Notes: generated by a model not told the origin, from the letters alone. Counted from the stretch's first letter, positions 8,050 through 16,773 are shown. The stretch is 64,000 nt of DNA from Neopusillimonas maritima (GCF_003576595.1 NZ_NQOU01000002.1:248001-312000), one strand, 5' to 3'. Program-made: numbers and translations.

Positions 8050-9271
8050 GTGCGACTCCGTTTTTGAATGGTGCATGAATATCAAAAGACGAAACGCCTG
8101 TAAGTTCCTGCCATTTGGCATAGAAACTGCGAACGGGCGAGTCGTCTGTCGCCTGGTCGTTGTCTTCACGAGCAACCAGGGAGTACGGATACTCGTGCGC
8201 CGTCATGTTCGCCCATTGCGTCTCAATGGCCCAAATGTCCTCGGGAAGGTTGCGCCCCATTGGTCCCCAAACCTGGTTGTGCTGCTTGACCCGGGCACGG
8301 CGCTGGGTTTCTGTATCTGATTTAGGCCCCAAACCACGACACTCCAGAATCGTCAGCCCCGGCTCGACCGGAATCAGCGAGTCGATTCGTACAACAGTCG
8401 ACCGCACGTTGATCATGACGTCTGGGAAAAGGTCGGTAACGACGTGCATATTCGGTGTCATGCCGTTCAGTGTGTCGGTACCCCGATCGCCCAATTTCAG
8501 CTTGTTGTACGCAATATTGGCAGGCTGAAAGGTGTGGTGCCCATTAGGATGAAGCAACCACTTGCGTTGCAAGTAAGACGGCTGTGACAAAGCGGTCGTT
8601 CGGTTAAGCAAGTGCAGCAGTTCGTGATAGCCCTCGCAATTCGTTTCAACGAAAAGCTTCCAGTTCGCTTTAACCACCACTCGATGGTAATGAAAAACCT
8701 CAAGGTCGCTCAGCGGCGCCTCGATTTGCTCCATCGCCGAACCCAGAAAGTCTTTCAGTGTTTGACTTGGGCTACTGGATAGATTGACAAAAACCAGGCC
8801 GTGAAGGGACTCAAGATTCACCGCTTTTAAATGCACATTATCTGCATTAATTTCCTCATTTGAGTACCCCTGAGGCAGCGGTATGGTGGTGCACTGACCC
8901 GCCGTGGTGAACGTCCAGTGATGATAAAAACACGTAGTGCGATCACCTTTAATGGTGCCTTGTACATCGCGCAATAATTTTGCACCCCGGTGTGGGCAGA
9001 TATTCAAGAACGCACGCAGGATATTGTCGGCGCCCCGAATAATGGCAACCGCCGTATCGGCAACGTTGATGACACGGTAGCCTCCGGGTTCCGGAACTTC
9101 GCTTTCATGGCACGCAAACTTCCACTGCGCTTTGAAAATCTTTTCCTTTTCATCGTTGAAAAGGGCCTCGTCTGTGTACATACGGTTGTCGAGGTAATGC
9201 GTACGCGGCAACCCTGGAACACGTTCCCAATCCCAGCCGAGCTTGGAGGCAGGCGAACTTAAAGTGCCCAT
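8039..9271 (-). CDS. Aromatic ring-hydroxylating dioxygenase, large (alpha) subunit with Rieske centre
   Basis: This 410-residue catalytic subunit has a Rieske [2Fe-2S] domain with C92-x-H94 and C114-x2-H117, in an unusual C-F-Y-H-H-W form instead of C-P-Y-H-G-W. The mononuclear iron site follows, with N-C-E-G-Y-H216-x3-H220. Such enzymes insert both atoms of O2 into an aromatic ring to give cis-dihydrodiols. It is first in a minus-strand operon with the beta subunit and the VOC gene. The substrate is not readable. Nearby candidate sulfite exporters hint at a sulfonated aromatic, but this is weak inference. Confidence 0.88.
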   Translation of the reverse strand: MGTLSSPASKLGWDWERVPGLPRTHYLDNRMYTDEALFNDEKEKIFKAQWKFACHESEVPEPGGYRVINVADTAVAIIRGADNILRAFLNICPHRGAKLLRDVQGTIKGDRTTCFYHHWTFTTAGQCTTIPLPQGYSNEEINADNVHLKAVNLESLHGLVFVNLSSSPSQTLKDFLGSAMEQIEAPLSDLEVFHYHRVVVKANWKLFVETNCEGYHELLHLLNRTTALSQPSYLQRKWLLHPNGHHTFQPANIAYNKLKLGDRGTDTLNGMTPNMHVVTDLFPDVMINVRSTVVRIDSLIPVEPGLTILECRGLGPKSDTETQRRARVKQHNQVWGPMGRNLPEDIWAIETQWANMTAHEYPYSLVAREDNDQATDDSPVRSFYAKWQELTGVSSFDIHAPFKNGVAHEQ

Positions 9272-9424
9272 GAAATTTCCTTAATGGCTAAACAAGAGGC
9301 ATGGATTACAGACCATCACCTTTAAAGGCGTTTCACATGTAGAAACGCTGTTTCACCGTTAATGTATGCCTTCGGCCCAGACTCAACAATAAGTGAAAGT
9401 ACTGATATCGACGGCGCGTTGTAC

Positions 9425-10174
9425 TTAGACCCCGTAACGCATAAAGAAAAACGCGGTCATTAACAACCCAATCGCAATAATGCCCCATCGCAAATATTGC
9501 ACCGGCACATGACGCGAAGCGCGCGCACCCACATAGCCACCCAGCGTTCCCGCCACCATCATCCAAATTGCTTGCGGCCAATAAATAAGACCACCCGCTA
9601 TGTAAATGATGACCGCAATAGCGGTTAACAACGCCGAAACCACGTTCTTCAGGCAATTCGCCACGTGCAGGCTACCCACCCCCAACACACCGAAGACGGC
9701 CAGCAACAAGATACCCAGCCCACCATTGAAATAACCACCATAAACCGCCACAGCCAAAATCACCGGTGCAGTGATGATCGGCCCCACCGGCCCCGCCCTT
9801 CTTTTGGAAACCAGACGCGGCGCCAAAATAAACAATAGTGTGGCCGCAAGCAGCAACCAGGGAATCAAAACATCGAAGACGGCGGAAGGTGTCCATAAAA
9901 GCAGTAATGCCCCGATAACCCCGCCCACAACCGACGTCATCGTAAGCAACTTAATGGACACATGCTTTAAATTCTTAACTTCGTGCCGCAACGCCCAGGC
10001 ACCCGCAATATAACCAGGCAGCAAAGCCAGCGTGCCCGTTGCATTAGCCGCAACCGGCGGCACGCCCACCAACACCAGAGCCGGCAAGGTTAAGAAACTG
10101 CCGCCCCCCGCCACCGAATTCAACGCCCCGGCAAAAAAGGCGGCCACAAACAATAAACCCCATTCCCAAATCAT
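9425..10174 (-). CDS. Sulfite exporter TauE/SafE family permease
   Basis: This is a 249-residue membrane protein with about eight hydrophobic segments. It shows the family's G-x-L-N-S-V-A-G-G-G-S-F-L-T-L-P signature near residue 18 and a repeat-like G-Y-F-N-G-G-L-G-I-L-L near 150. TauE/SafE proteins are proposed to export sulfite, sulfonates or related anions. The gene lies upstream of the dioxygenase operon on the same strand, after a 153-bp gap. The role in this cluster, such as removal of sulfite released from a substrate, is inferred. Confidence 0.85.
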   Translation of the reverse strand: MIWEWGLLFVAAFFAGALNSVAGGGSFLTLPALVLVGVPPVAANATGTLALLPGYIAGAWALRHEVKNLKHVSIKLLTMTSVVGGVIGALLLLWTPSAVFDVLIPWLLLAATLLFILAPRLVSKRRAGPVGPIITAPVILAVAVYGGYFNGGLGILLLAVFGVLGVGSLHVANCLKNVVSALLTAIAVIIYIAGGLIYWPQAIWMMVAGTLGGYVGARASRHVPVQYLRWGIIAIGLLMTAFFFMRYGV

Positions 10175-10252
10175 ATTGCTTCAACCTGTTTCGGCATATC
10201 GTGCTCTCTAACGTTAAACTTTCGTTTCAACCAACTGCCCTTCCTAACCCAA

Positions 10253-10618
10253 ATGCCCCATATCGTTATTGAATACACCCCAAACTTAACAGACCTGCCC
10301 TTTAACGCCATGCTGGACGCCGTTACACGACGTTTGGCTGAAAGCACCGAAGTTCAAGACGAAGCCGATTTAAAAGCACGTGTGGTGCGCGCCGACCACT
10401 TTCGCGTTGGGCTGGAAGACAGCGGGCGCGGATTCATTCACGTCACGATTCGAATTATGGCCGGCCGTAACGCGCAAGCCAAGCAAGACTTCAGTCAACG
10501 TGTTACCGACGGCATGCTGGAACACATGCCCAAGTTTGGGGATGGCATGACCGTGCACCTAAGTGTTGAGGTGGTGGATATTGAGCGAGAGAGTTATCGG
10601 AAGGTTAAGTTGACGTAA
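10253..10618 (+). CDS. 5-carboxymethyl-2-hydroxymuconate isomerase-like tautomerase (CHMI/HpaF family)
   Basis: This 121-residue protein begins M-P-H-I-V-I-E-Y-T-P-N, so Pro2 would be the N-terminal catalytic base after Met removal, as in the tautomerase superfamily. The length and the F-R-V-G-L-E-D-S-G-R-G-F-I-H-V-T segment fit CHMI, which isomerises 5-carboxymethyl-2-hydroxymuconate in homoprotocatechuate breakdown. No other homoprotocatechuate pathway gene is adjacent, so it may act on a related ring-cleavage product. It is transcribed away from the TauE gene from a short intergenic region. Confidence 0.8.
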   Translation: MPHIVIEYTPNLTDLPFNAMLDAVTRRLAESTEVQDEADLKARVVRADHFRVGLEDSGRGFIHVTIRIMAGRNAQAKQDFSQRVTDGMLEHMPKFGDGMTVHLSVEVVDIERESYRKVKLT

Positions 10619-10680
10619 CAATCAGCACTCGTCCACCTGAACCCCAAAGTGGTTTAGCTGCAATCGAACTGAATTCGGTA

Positions 10681-10710
10681 TTGACACGAAAAACCAATAA
10701 CGAATATAAA
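10681..10710 (+). promoter_or_regulatory. Candidate sigma-70 promoter for the FAD monooxygenase gene
   Basis: TTGACA at 10681-10686 and TATAAA at 10705-10710 are 18 bp apart and lie 41 bp before the ATG at 10752. Both hexamers are near consensus. Confidence 0.55.
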
Positions 10711-10751
10711 TCGTTAATAGCTATGGTTGGCCTTATCAAAGGAAGTGTCCG

Positions 10752-12014
10752 ATGAAAGTCATTATCGTTGGAGCTGGGATCGGTGGATTATCGACAGCCC
10801 TCGCGCTGCATCGCCAAGGCGTAGATTGCGAAATTTATGAGAAGGTTCCGACCCTGTTGCAACAGGGCGTAGGCCTGATGCTGCTTCCACATGCATCCAA
10901 GGTAATGGAGGAACTGGGTGTATTGCCCGCACTGGATGAGGTAGGTGTGCGTATCGAGCACACTTATTTTCGTACGCGACATGGGCAAAATGTATGGGAC
11001 GAGCCCCGCGGGCTGGCGGCAGGTTACGACGTGCCACAATTTGCTCTTCATCGCGGATACCTTCAGCGTGTTCTGGTAGATGCGGTCGAGGAACGCCTAC
11101 CGGGCGCACTGCATCTTGATGCTGCATTCGAAAACGTGGAAGAGACCGCCGACGGGGTCGTTGCGCAATTCCGCCGTGCTGATGGCAGCATCATCAAAGC
11201 CAACGCAGACGCCTTGATCGGCGCAGACGGCATTCACTCTGCTGTAAGGCATCATTTCTACCCAGAAGAAGGTACGCCGCGCTGGAGCGGCCTGATGCTG
11301 TGGCGCGGCTCGGCGGAATGGCCCACCTTCCTGGACGGCCGTACTTACTTGAACACGGGAGGTATGGATGCCAAGTTTGTGTGCTACCCGATGGCATCGG
11401 GATCGAAACCCGGCATACAACTGACAAACTGGGCCACCGTCGTACGTCGGGCAGAGCCCGGCGGGCCGCCTCCTGCTCGCGAAGAATGGGATCGGCAAGC
11501 GCGCCTGGCCGACGTTCAAGAGCTTCTGAAAGTGTTTACGATTCCCGAAGTGGATATCGAAGCGCTGGTGGCCGCCACGCCCATGTTCTGGGAATTCCCC
11601 ATGTGCGATCGCGACCCGCTCCCGCGCTGGAGTTTCGGCCGTGTCACACTGATGGGCGATGCAGCGCATTCCATGTATCCATTTGGCGCGAACGGCGCAG
11701 CGCAAGCCATTCTCGACAGCAAAGTGCTCTCGGAATGGTTAAGCAAGGAATCGTCTGTGGCCAAGGCGTTCAAAGGTTACGAAAACGAGCGCTTGCCGAT
11801 CGTCAATGAAATTGTAGCGACCAACCGCAGCGGTGGACCCGAGCATGTCATCAACGCGGTAGAAAAGCTCTCTCCAGAACCTTTTAATGATCTTGAGGCC
11901 ATTCTGCCGTTTGCCGAACGAAAAGCCATTGTGCATGGTTATGCCAAGCTGGCTGGATTTTCGAACGAACAAGTGGCGGCCGGATCCTCATCGGGTTCGG
12001 GGAAAACACACTAG
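10752..12014 (+). CDS. FAD-dependent aromatic monooxygenase, PhzS/UbiH-like group
   Basis: This 420-residue class A flavoprotein hydroxylase has the N-terminal FAD motif G-A-G-I-G-G (residues 8-13), the D-G motif G-A-D-G-I-H-S-A-V-R near 158 and the G-D motif L-M-G-D-A-A-H-S-M-Y-P near 300. The group uses NAD(P)H and O2 to hydroxylate an activated aromatic ring, as in salicylate or 3-hydroxybenzoate hydroxylases and PhzS. It looks closest to the PhzS/3-hydroxybenzoate group, judged by eye. It stands alone behind a recognisable promoter. The substrate is unknown. Confidence 0.85.
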   Translation: MKVIIVGAGIGGLSTALALHRQGVDCEIYEKVPTLLQQGVGLMLLPHASKVMEELGVLPALDEVGVRIEHTYFRTRHGQNVWDEPRGLAAGYDVPQFALHRGYLQRVLVDAVEERLPGALHLDAAFENVEETADGVVAQFRRADGSIIKANADALIGADGIHSAVRHHFYPEEGTPRWSGLMLWRGSAEWPTFLDGRTYLNTGGMDAKFVCYPMASGSKPGIQLTNWATVVRRAEPGGPPPAREEWDRQARLADVQELLKVFTIPEVDIEALVAATPMFWEFPMCDRDPLPRWSFGRVTLMGDAAHSMYPFGANGAAQAILDSKVLSEWLSKESSVAKAFKGYENERLPIVNEIVATNRSGGPEHVINAVEKLSPEPFNDLEAILPFAERKAIVHGYAKLAGFSNEQVAAGSSSGSGKTH

Positions 12015-12045
12015 CGCCACAATTAAACACAGTGCAACTGCGACT

Positions 12046-12513
12046 TCATGATTTACCCCCGGAAGATTGAATAGCACTGTCCACGCGCGACTTCAGCTCA
12101 GCCCCCGCAAAGCCAGTCAGATCTCCCACAGCACTGGCATGCAGCAATTTCTTGGCAGCCACGTCCAGACAAGATCGAAGCTCACCCAGCATAGGACTCG
12201 TAACAATTAACACTATAGATGTGCAAAGTTTCTGCGCAACGCCGTCATTAATATAGCTTGCAATTTGCCTGGCGAAAGCGGCGCGCTCTTTCGCATGCGT
12301 CTCTGTATGCGGTTCAAATTGCGTACCCGCATGAGCAGTGCGTCCATGCCCTTTACCTGCGGCTCCTGTTAAATCACCTTCACGGGCCTTATCAGAAAGA
12401 CGTTGATGCCGATGAGTGAAATCAGCCAGTTGAGTAAGAGAGTGATTAGAGCCAGCACGCTCAAAACAATAAGCGCGTTCAGAATTAGCGATCAAAACCC
12501 AGGTCTTTTCCAT
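12046..12513 (-). CDS. Host attachment protein / bacterial archaeo-eRF1-like domain protein
   Basis: This 155-residue protein starts M-E-K-T-W-V-L-I-A-N-S-E-R-A, the typical opening of the 'host attachment protein' family, which resembles the eRF1 domain 3 fold. It also has the family's E-G-D-L-T-G-A-A-G-K-G-H-G segment at about residue 45 and an E-T-H-A-K-E-R-A-A-F-A segment near 72. The name comes from plant-associated bacteria. The true role, probably ribosome- or RNA-related stress, is not settled. It is convergent with the monooxygenase gene and has no obvious operon partner. Confidence 0.75.
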   Translation of the reverse strand: MEKTWVLIANSERAYCFERAGSNHSLTQLADFTHRHQRLSDKAREGDLTGAAGKGHGRTAHAGTQFEPHTETHAKERAAFARQIASYINDGVAQKLCTSIVLIVTSPMLGELRSCLDVAAKKLLHASAVGDLTGFAGAELKSRVDSAIQSSGGKS

Positions 12514-12816
12514 TTTGGCTGACCCCGATGTGAATGGTTGTGTTTTCAGCAGGCCCCCTTTCTATGGCCCACACTTTGCATGACCACTGTAATCGCGAAC
12601 CTTTCTTCCAAACACTTAGCTAATTGGCGTAATCCGCGCTAGAGCGATCAAACTCGGCTGGGACTTAGTAGCTACGATTTGTACCATCGACATCCGAGAA
12701 AGCTAGACCATTCTCCTTTTTCCCTTTCCAATATGGATACGCTGTCGTTCAAGGCATGGGAGCAGTCACCTTTCGGGCCAGGAAAGCATTGTCATTAAAC
12801 TAAGGAGGCGATCAAA
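12514..12816. other. Intergenic region with a strong ribosome binding site for the DUF1003 gene
   Basis: This 303-bp stretch has no gene that I can support. Its right end carries TAAGGAGG at 12801-12808, an almost perfect Shine-Dalgarno sequence eight bases before the ATG at 12817. Confidence 0.5.
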
Positions 12817-13365
12817 ATGAAAACGGAACGCGAATTCGCTGAGCGATGGTTTGGCCGCAATGACGAGGCGCTTACAGATGCTCAACGACGAGTAATGAAA
12901 AGCACGGTCGAGCGACAACCGGTCACGCGAAACACCATTGAGGTTTACGAAGAGCACCTGACGTTTGGTGAAAAACTGTCGGACGTCATGGCAAGCATTG
13001 GCGGATCATGGCGCTTTATCATTGGATTCTGCGTCTTCCTGTGCCTATGGACTGTTGGGAATTTGTGGATGGGCACCAATGCTTATGATCCATACCCGTT
13101 TATTTTTCTTAATTTAGTGATGTCGATGCTGGCGGCCATCCAGGCGCCAATCATCATGATGGCTCAGAACCGTCAGTTACACCATGATCGCATCGATGCC
13201 GGCCATGACTACGAAATCAACCTGAAGGCGGAAATCGAGATCATGGCACTACACGATAAGCTTGACCAATTGCGAAACGATCAATTGGTTACGATTCTGA
13301 GCCGCATTGAAGCGTTAAGCGAAGACATCCGACGTATAGATCAGAGTCCGAGTAAGCGCGAATAG
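12817..13365 (+). CDS. DUF1003 membrane protein
   Basis: This 182-residue protein has a soluble N-terminus, two hydrophobic helices (about residues 62-82 and 92-115) joined by a W-M-G-T-N-A-Y-D-P-Y-P-F loop, and a charged C-terminal coiled-coil-like tail rich in Glu and Lys. The F-G-E-K-L-S-D-V-M-A-S-I-G-G-S-W-R-F-I entry and the P-Y-P-F-I-F-L-N-L segment are typical of the DUF1003 (COG4420) family. Function is unknown; members are often linked with cyclic-AMP-type or stress annotations without proof. Transcription is likely independent. Confidence 0.8.
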   Translation: MKTEREFAERWFGRNDEALTDAQRRVMKSTVERQPVTRNTIEVYEEHLTFGEKLSDVMASIGGSWRFIIGFCVFLCLWTVGNLWMGTNAYDPYPFIFLNLVMSMLAAIQAPIIMMAQNRQLHHDRIDAGHDYEINLKAEIEIMALHDKLDQLRNDQLVTILSRIEALSEDIRRIDQSPSKRE

Positions 13366-13450
13366 CGCTACCCATTACTAAAGCTACTTTTTCCGCTACC
13401 CATGCCATGCGATTCTCCTTAGAATAGGTGATAGCAAAAAGGAGCCACCC

Positions 13451-13753
13451 ATGAAAATTCTGCAAGTCGACTTCCCCTCACCCGGCCCATTTGGCGCTGA
13501 AATGACTGAAATGATGCAAGGGCTGGCTGAAAGTATTGCCAAAGAACCCGGCCTGATCTGGAAACTTTGGACTGAAAACGCGGAAACCGGCGAAGCAGGT
13601 GGTATCTACTGCTTCGAGAACCTCGAAACCCTTAACGCCTACAAAGAAATGCATGCAGCACGGCTGGAAAAAATGGGCGTGCGCGACCTGCGCTTCAAAA
13701 TTTTCGATGCAAATGTGGCGCTTTCCAAAATCGACCGCTTTCCGGGGTTGTGA
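13451..13753 (+). CDS. YdhR-type putative mono-oxygenase (antibiotic biosynthesis monooxygenase-like fold)
   Basis: This 100-residue protein matches the YdhR family of small dimeric ferredoxin-like proteins. It has M-K-I-L-Q-V-D-F at the start, P-G-L-I-W-K-L-W-T-E-N in the middle and G-G-I-Y-C-F-E-N-L-E-T-L-N-A-Y next. No cofactor site is evident. The AAGGAG at 13440-13445 is a good ribosome binding site before ATG 13451. Members are called putative mono-oxygenases by fold only. The aromatic context fits but does not prove a role. Confidence 0.75.
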   Translation: MKILQVDFPSPGPFGAEMTEMMQGLAESIAKEPGLIWKLWTENAETGEAGGIYCFENLETLNAYKEMHAARLEKMGVRDLRFKIFDANVALSKIDRFPGL

Positions 13754-13858
13754 GTACATCATATACCAAGTTCTCGCAGCCTTAAGCCCCTACGAACACC
13801 TTTCTTGGATAAGCGCTGCAGCGCCCGAGCCACCTAATCTTGAGAAGTTTAGGTCTGG

Positions 13859-14299
13859 TCAGCGACGTTTGATTTCTTCAATATCCTTATCGCGCAGGCC
13901 CTCCAACTCTGGGACCAGCGCCACATTCTCTTGTTCTGCCGCATCATTCCGTGAGGAAATGGCAGTAGCAGGTTCAGAGTCGGATAAGTTAAAGGCGATA
14001 TGCGGCACACCTGGAGGAATAAAACAGAAGGTACCCGACTCTATCAGGCAGTAATCCTCTAATTGGGCGCCATGATAGAGCCCGATTCGGCCCGATATGC
14101 CATAAATAGCCGTTTCGAAATCGCGGTGATAATGCACTTTGGCTTTGCCACCGGGGCCAAAGGCTGTCAGGTTCATAGCGATGCCAGTGGAACCTGCGCT
14201 GTTCCCCGTAATTCCCACATACTGCGGAACACCCTGCACAGCGGCATCGGTGTTGTCAGAATGTAAGGTCACAACTTTTCGCATAGCGGTATTACTCAC
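13859..14299 (-). CDS. Cupin-domain protein
   Basis: This 146-residue single cupin has motif 1, G-G-K-A-K-V-H-Y-H-R-D-F-E-T-A-I-Y-G at residues 50-67, with two His and one Glu for metal binding, and motif 2, G-T-F-C-F-I-P-P-G-V-P-H, with the last ligand His. It may bind iron or manganese and act as a small dioxygenase or isomerase, or only sense ligands. It is followed on the same strand by no other gene and is preceded 22 bp upstream by the YCII gene, so the two likely form an operon. Confidence 0.8.
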   Translation of the reverse strand: MSNTAMRKVVTLHSDNTDAAVQGVPQYVGITGNSAGSTGIAMNLTAFGPGGKAKVHYHRDFETAIYGISGRIGLYHGAQLEDYCLIESGTFCFIPPGVPHIAFNLSDSEPATAISSRNDAAEQENVALVPELEGLRDKDIEEIKRR

Positions 14300-14321
14300 G
14301 GTTCATACTCCTAATTTAAGA

Positions 14322-14612
14322 TTAGGCCTTGGCCGGAATCGGCGCGGCATTCCAAAAGAAAACTCGACGGTCTGGCCGAAGCCCCGCTAAACAATAAGGG
14401 TCGTTTTCAACCAGCTCGATAGCGTCGGCGGCAGTTTCAGCCTCGATGACCCAAAGCGTCCCGCAAAACGCGCCTCCTTCGGGGGGGCGAAGGCCGCCTG
14501 CCGAGGTGATGCGATCTGAATGCGCAGCCAAATACTCGAAATGCGCTCTCGTTAAATCAGGATCAAGGTCCGAAGGATTTAATGCATCGAAAAACATGGC
14601 GACAAACCGCAT
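14322..14612 (-). CDS. YCII-related (YciI-like) small protein
   Basis: This 96-residue protein fits the YCII family: M-R-F-V-A-M-F at the start, a L-T-R-A-H-F-E-Y-L-A-A-H segment holding the conserved His (residue 25), and a P-P-E-G-G-A-F-C-G-T-L-W-V-I-E stretch. The conserved His/Asp pair in YciI proteins suggests hydrolase or dehydrochlorinase-like chemistry, but here the function is unknown. It is upstream of the cupin gene on the same strand and divergent from the MarR gene across a 199-bp gap. Confidence 0.75.
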   Translation of the reverse strand: MRFVAMFFDALNPSDLDPDLTRAHFEYLAAHSDRITSAGGLRPPEGGAFCGTLWVIEAETAADAIELVENDPYCLAGLRPDRRVFFWNAAPIPAKA

Positions 14613-14709
14613 GGCTGTGTTCTCCTGTCACAAGTGCTAACGCCATAAGCGAAAGGATTAGCGACTTAACGACCGCTCCACCGCATAAAAAATCATTAAC
14701 TTATTAACG

Positions 14710-14721
14710 AATAATATTATT
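14710..14721. promoter_or_regulatory. Palindrome between the divergent YCII and MarR genes
   Basis: AATAATATTATT is a perfect 12-bp palindrome midway in the 199-bp AT-rich region between 14612 and 14812. MarR regulators usually bind such dyads in their own divergent promoter regions, so this is a candidate MarR operator. Confidence 0.4.
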
Positions 14722-14811
14722 GGAGCAAAGTTAATGCAATAGAATAAAACACCTGTATCCTCGCAGTTTTCGCCCAGAAAGTCGGTATCAATTCAACAAA
14801 ACGGACCTTAA

Positions 14812-15327
14812 ATGACCCACGCACCAAGCAAACCGCCGATTCTTACTTCGGCTGAAAGTTTCGGCCACAATATGCGGACCACGAACAGATTGCTTCAGCG
14901 TGAACTAAGCAAACGCGTGGCACGGCTTGGTTTAAGCATTGGTCAGTGGTACGCACTACGTACACTGTGGGAGAACGACGGGATCACCCAAATAGAACTC
15001 GCGCAAAAATCCGGTATTGCCGGACCAGCCATGGTCACTGCGGTGCGCAACCTATTGGCGATGGGGCTCGTTAAAAGAAAGCGCCCTACGGGCGACAAGC
15101 GCAAATACGTCATCAGCCTGACCGACGAAGGATGGGCGTTGCAAACCCCTGCACTCGCCAAAGCGGTGGAAGTCAATGAGTTGGCGCTCCAAGGCATCTC
15201 ATCCAAAGACGTGGCAACCTGCCTGCGAGTGCTACGCACCGTGCAGGATAATCTGCTGCCGCTAGCGCAAGAGACGGACCCCGCCGCCGCTGAGGTTGAT
15301 CGACTCATCAGCAATCCTACTGATTGA
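14812..15327 (+). CDS. MarR-family transcriptional regulator
   Basis: This 171-residue regulator has a winged helix-turn-helix at about residues 55-115: G-I-T-Q-I-E-L-A-Q-K-S-G-I-A-G-P-A-M-V-T-A-V-R-N-L followed by the wing R-K-R-P-T-G-D-K-R-K-Y-V. Flanking helices would form the dimer. MarR proteins often respond to phenolic ligands, which fits the aromatic setting. It is divergent from the YCII-cupin pair and probably controls them and itself. Confidence 0.85.
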   Translation: MTHAPSKPPILTSAESFGHNMRTTNRLLQRELSKRVARLGLSIGQWYALRTLWENDGITQIELAQKSGIAGPAMVTAVRNLLAMGLVKRKRPTGDKRKYVISLTDEGWALQTPALAKAVEVNELALQGISSKDVATCLRVLRTVQDNLLPLAQETDPAAAEVDRLISNPTD

Positions 15328-16021
15328 GCCGTCATCGATGGCATATCCCTGACCAGCCCGCCGCGCAATCGACGATCTGCACCTATTGCCTCCTAGCAGT
15401 GCTTTTAACGCTCACTGCATATCCATTAATATACATTTCATCATAATTTGTATATTAATAAATACACATATTTAACTAAATATCTGTGCATCAAACCAGC
15501 AACTCGCCCCAATTTATTCACCTTCAACCATTGCCTGCATTCTCGGCACTCCGGCAACAGCCGTTTCAAAAACATCATGCCAAGATTAAGTCTTTGCATT
15601 CGGATGCACTCATATTGCCCCGAAGAATATTGGCAGCGCCCAAACAGAAAGGCTCAAGCTGCGGCAGGGTAATGGGTTGGGTCATTGATTTGTATTGATG
15701 ACGCTATAGGTTTGTGCTACAAAAAATAACATTCCACCTAACCGAAGGAAAGAGAAGGCTGAGTGGTTTAGAGATTGTGGTGGTTAGTGACAGCGAAAGG
15801 CGGAATTCGGCCACAAGCGGCCATTGAACATGCCGCTTCAAAGCAGACAAATCCTCGACAATTAGTACAATGGCGAAGGGTGTCCGCATTGCACCTATCG
15901 TACGGAGGCGTAACAACCCGATGAAACACGGAACTCCTGCTCTCAAAGCGCATGCAGCCTGTCCTGTGTTTCAGCTTATTGGACGCATTTGTCGTCTGCT
16001 TAACGTTAGCTTTCAACAGCC
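15328..16021. other. Intergenic region without a convincing gene
   Basis: About 700 bp separate marR from the next gene. Short open frames exist here but lack family features or ribosome sites. Apart from the inverted repeat at 15425-15459 I see an AT-rich core around 15420-15490. I read the stretch as the boundary between the catabolic block and the imported nuclease block that follows. Confidence 0.4.
15425..15459. repeat. 11-bp perfect inverted repeat downstream of marR
   Basis: ATTAATATACA (15425-15435) and TGTATATTAAT (15449-15459) are exact inverted copies separated by 13 bp. The site is very AT-rich against its surroundings and lies 98 bp after the MarR stop. It could be an operator or the edge of imported DNA; it lacks the GC-rich stem of a terminator. 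Confidence 0.45.
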
Positions 16022-16534
16022 ATGACACCTGACCAGCCTTCAATCGTTGTTGAGACCATGCAGCTTCTCCCTGTTATCACGGGCGCTTTACTCGCTGTTT
16101 TGGGTGGAGCGATTACGCAGTATCTTACTCATCTACTCTCCGGAAAACGCGAGCGCAAAAAGCTTCTGCGGGAGAAAGCTGAGGCCCTAGTCGAAATCTT
16201 GTATACGTACTCCAATTGGTTGAATGAACAGAATAGCAAGCTAGTTTTTTCCAAAGAACCCTACGATGTTCCTTCCCCATTAGATAGGGCTTGGATGATT
16301 CAGAGGCTTTACTTTCCCGAGCTAGAAAAGTCTCTTGCCCGTGTAATGGCCGCAGCAGTCCCAATGGTGCAATTCAATTTTGCCCAACGAATTGCTCAGC
16401 TAAAGGACTACAACTCCTGGGTCAAAACCTTTGATGTATCGCCTTACCAAGAAATGTATCGCCTGTATCTAGCAGAATTTGAGACCGCCCTCGCTGAGGT
16501 ATCGAAGGTAGTCAAAACCCATGTTGAAAGCTAA
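16022..16534 (+). CDS. Hypothetical protein with one N-terminal membrane helix
   Basis: This 170-residue protein has a hydrophobic helix at about residues 14-35 (L-L-P-V-I-T-G-A-L-L-A-V-L-G-G-A), then a strongly basic K-R-E-R-K-K-L-L-R-E-K motif and an otherwise soluble, helical domain. The layout suggests a membrane-anchored cytoplasmic domain, with the basic cluster just inside. I recognise no family. Base composition is lower in GC than in the neighbouring catabolic genes. It may belong with the following nuclease genes, but a 239-bp gap separates them. Confidence 0.5.
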   Translation: MTPDQPSIVVETMQLLPVITGALLAVLGGAITQYLTHLLSGKRERKKLLREKAEALVEILYTYSNWLNEQNSKLVFSKEPYDVPSPLDRAWMIQRLYFPELEKSLARVMAAAVPMVQFNFAQRIAQLKDYNSWVKTFDVSPYQEMYRLYLAEFETALAEVSKVVKTHVES

Positions 16535-16773
16535 TCAGCCGCTCCAGAAGGACGTTACACTAGCAAGCTGGCTTAGCGGCCTGAGCTGGCACGTTTCTGA
16601 ACGGTCGCTTTTCTAGCAGGCGAATTTCCGCTTAGGCTCGAACTGCGCCTGATCCAGACACGGCTCGAAGAGCTATCATGCGAACTGCATTAACGCATGA
16701 GCCGTGAAACAAGGGTAAACATGTTAGGCAAAAAGGCATCAATAAAGCCGAAGGATATCTGGGCTAGCCGCTT

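Noticed and set aside
15448..15698. Two overlapping small plus-strand frames after marR
   Set aside because: They lie in different frames over the same AT-rich DNA, lack ribosome sites and show low-complexity, non-protein-like sequence.
16022..16773. Possible integron attC site (GTTAGGC at 16723-16729) after the membrane protein gene
   Set aside because: The core heptamer is present, but I find no matching inverse core at a suitable distance and no clear palindromic body, so a cassette structure cannot be supported.
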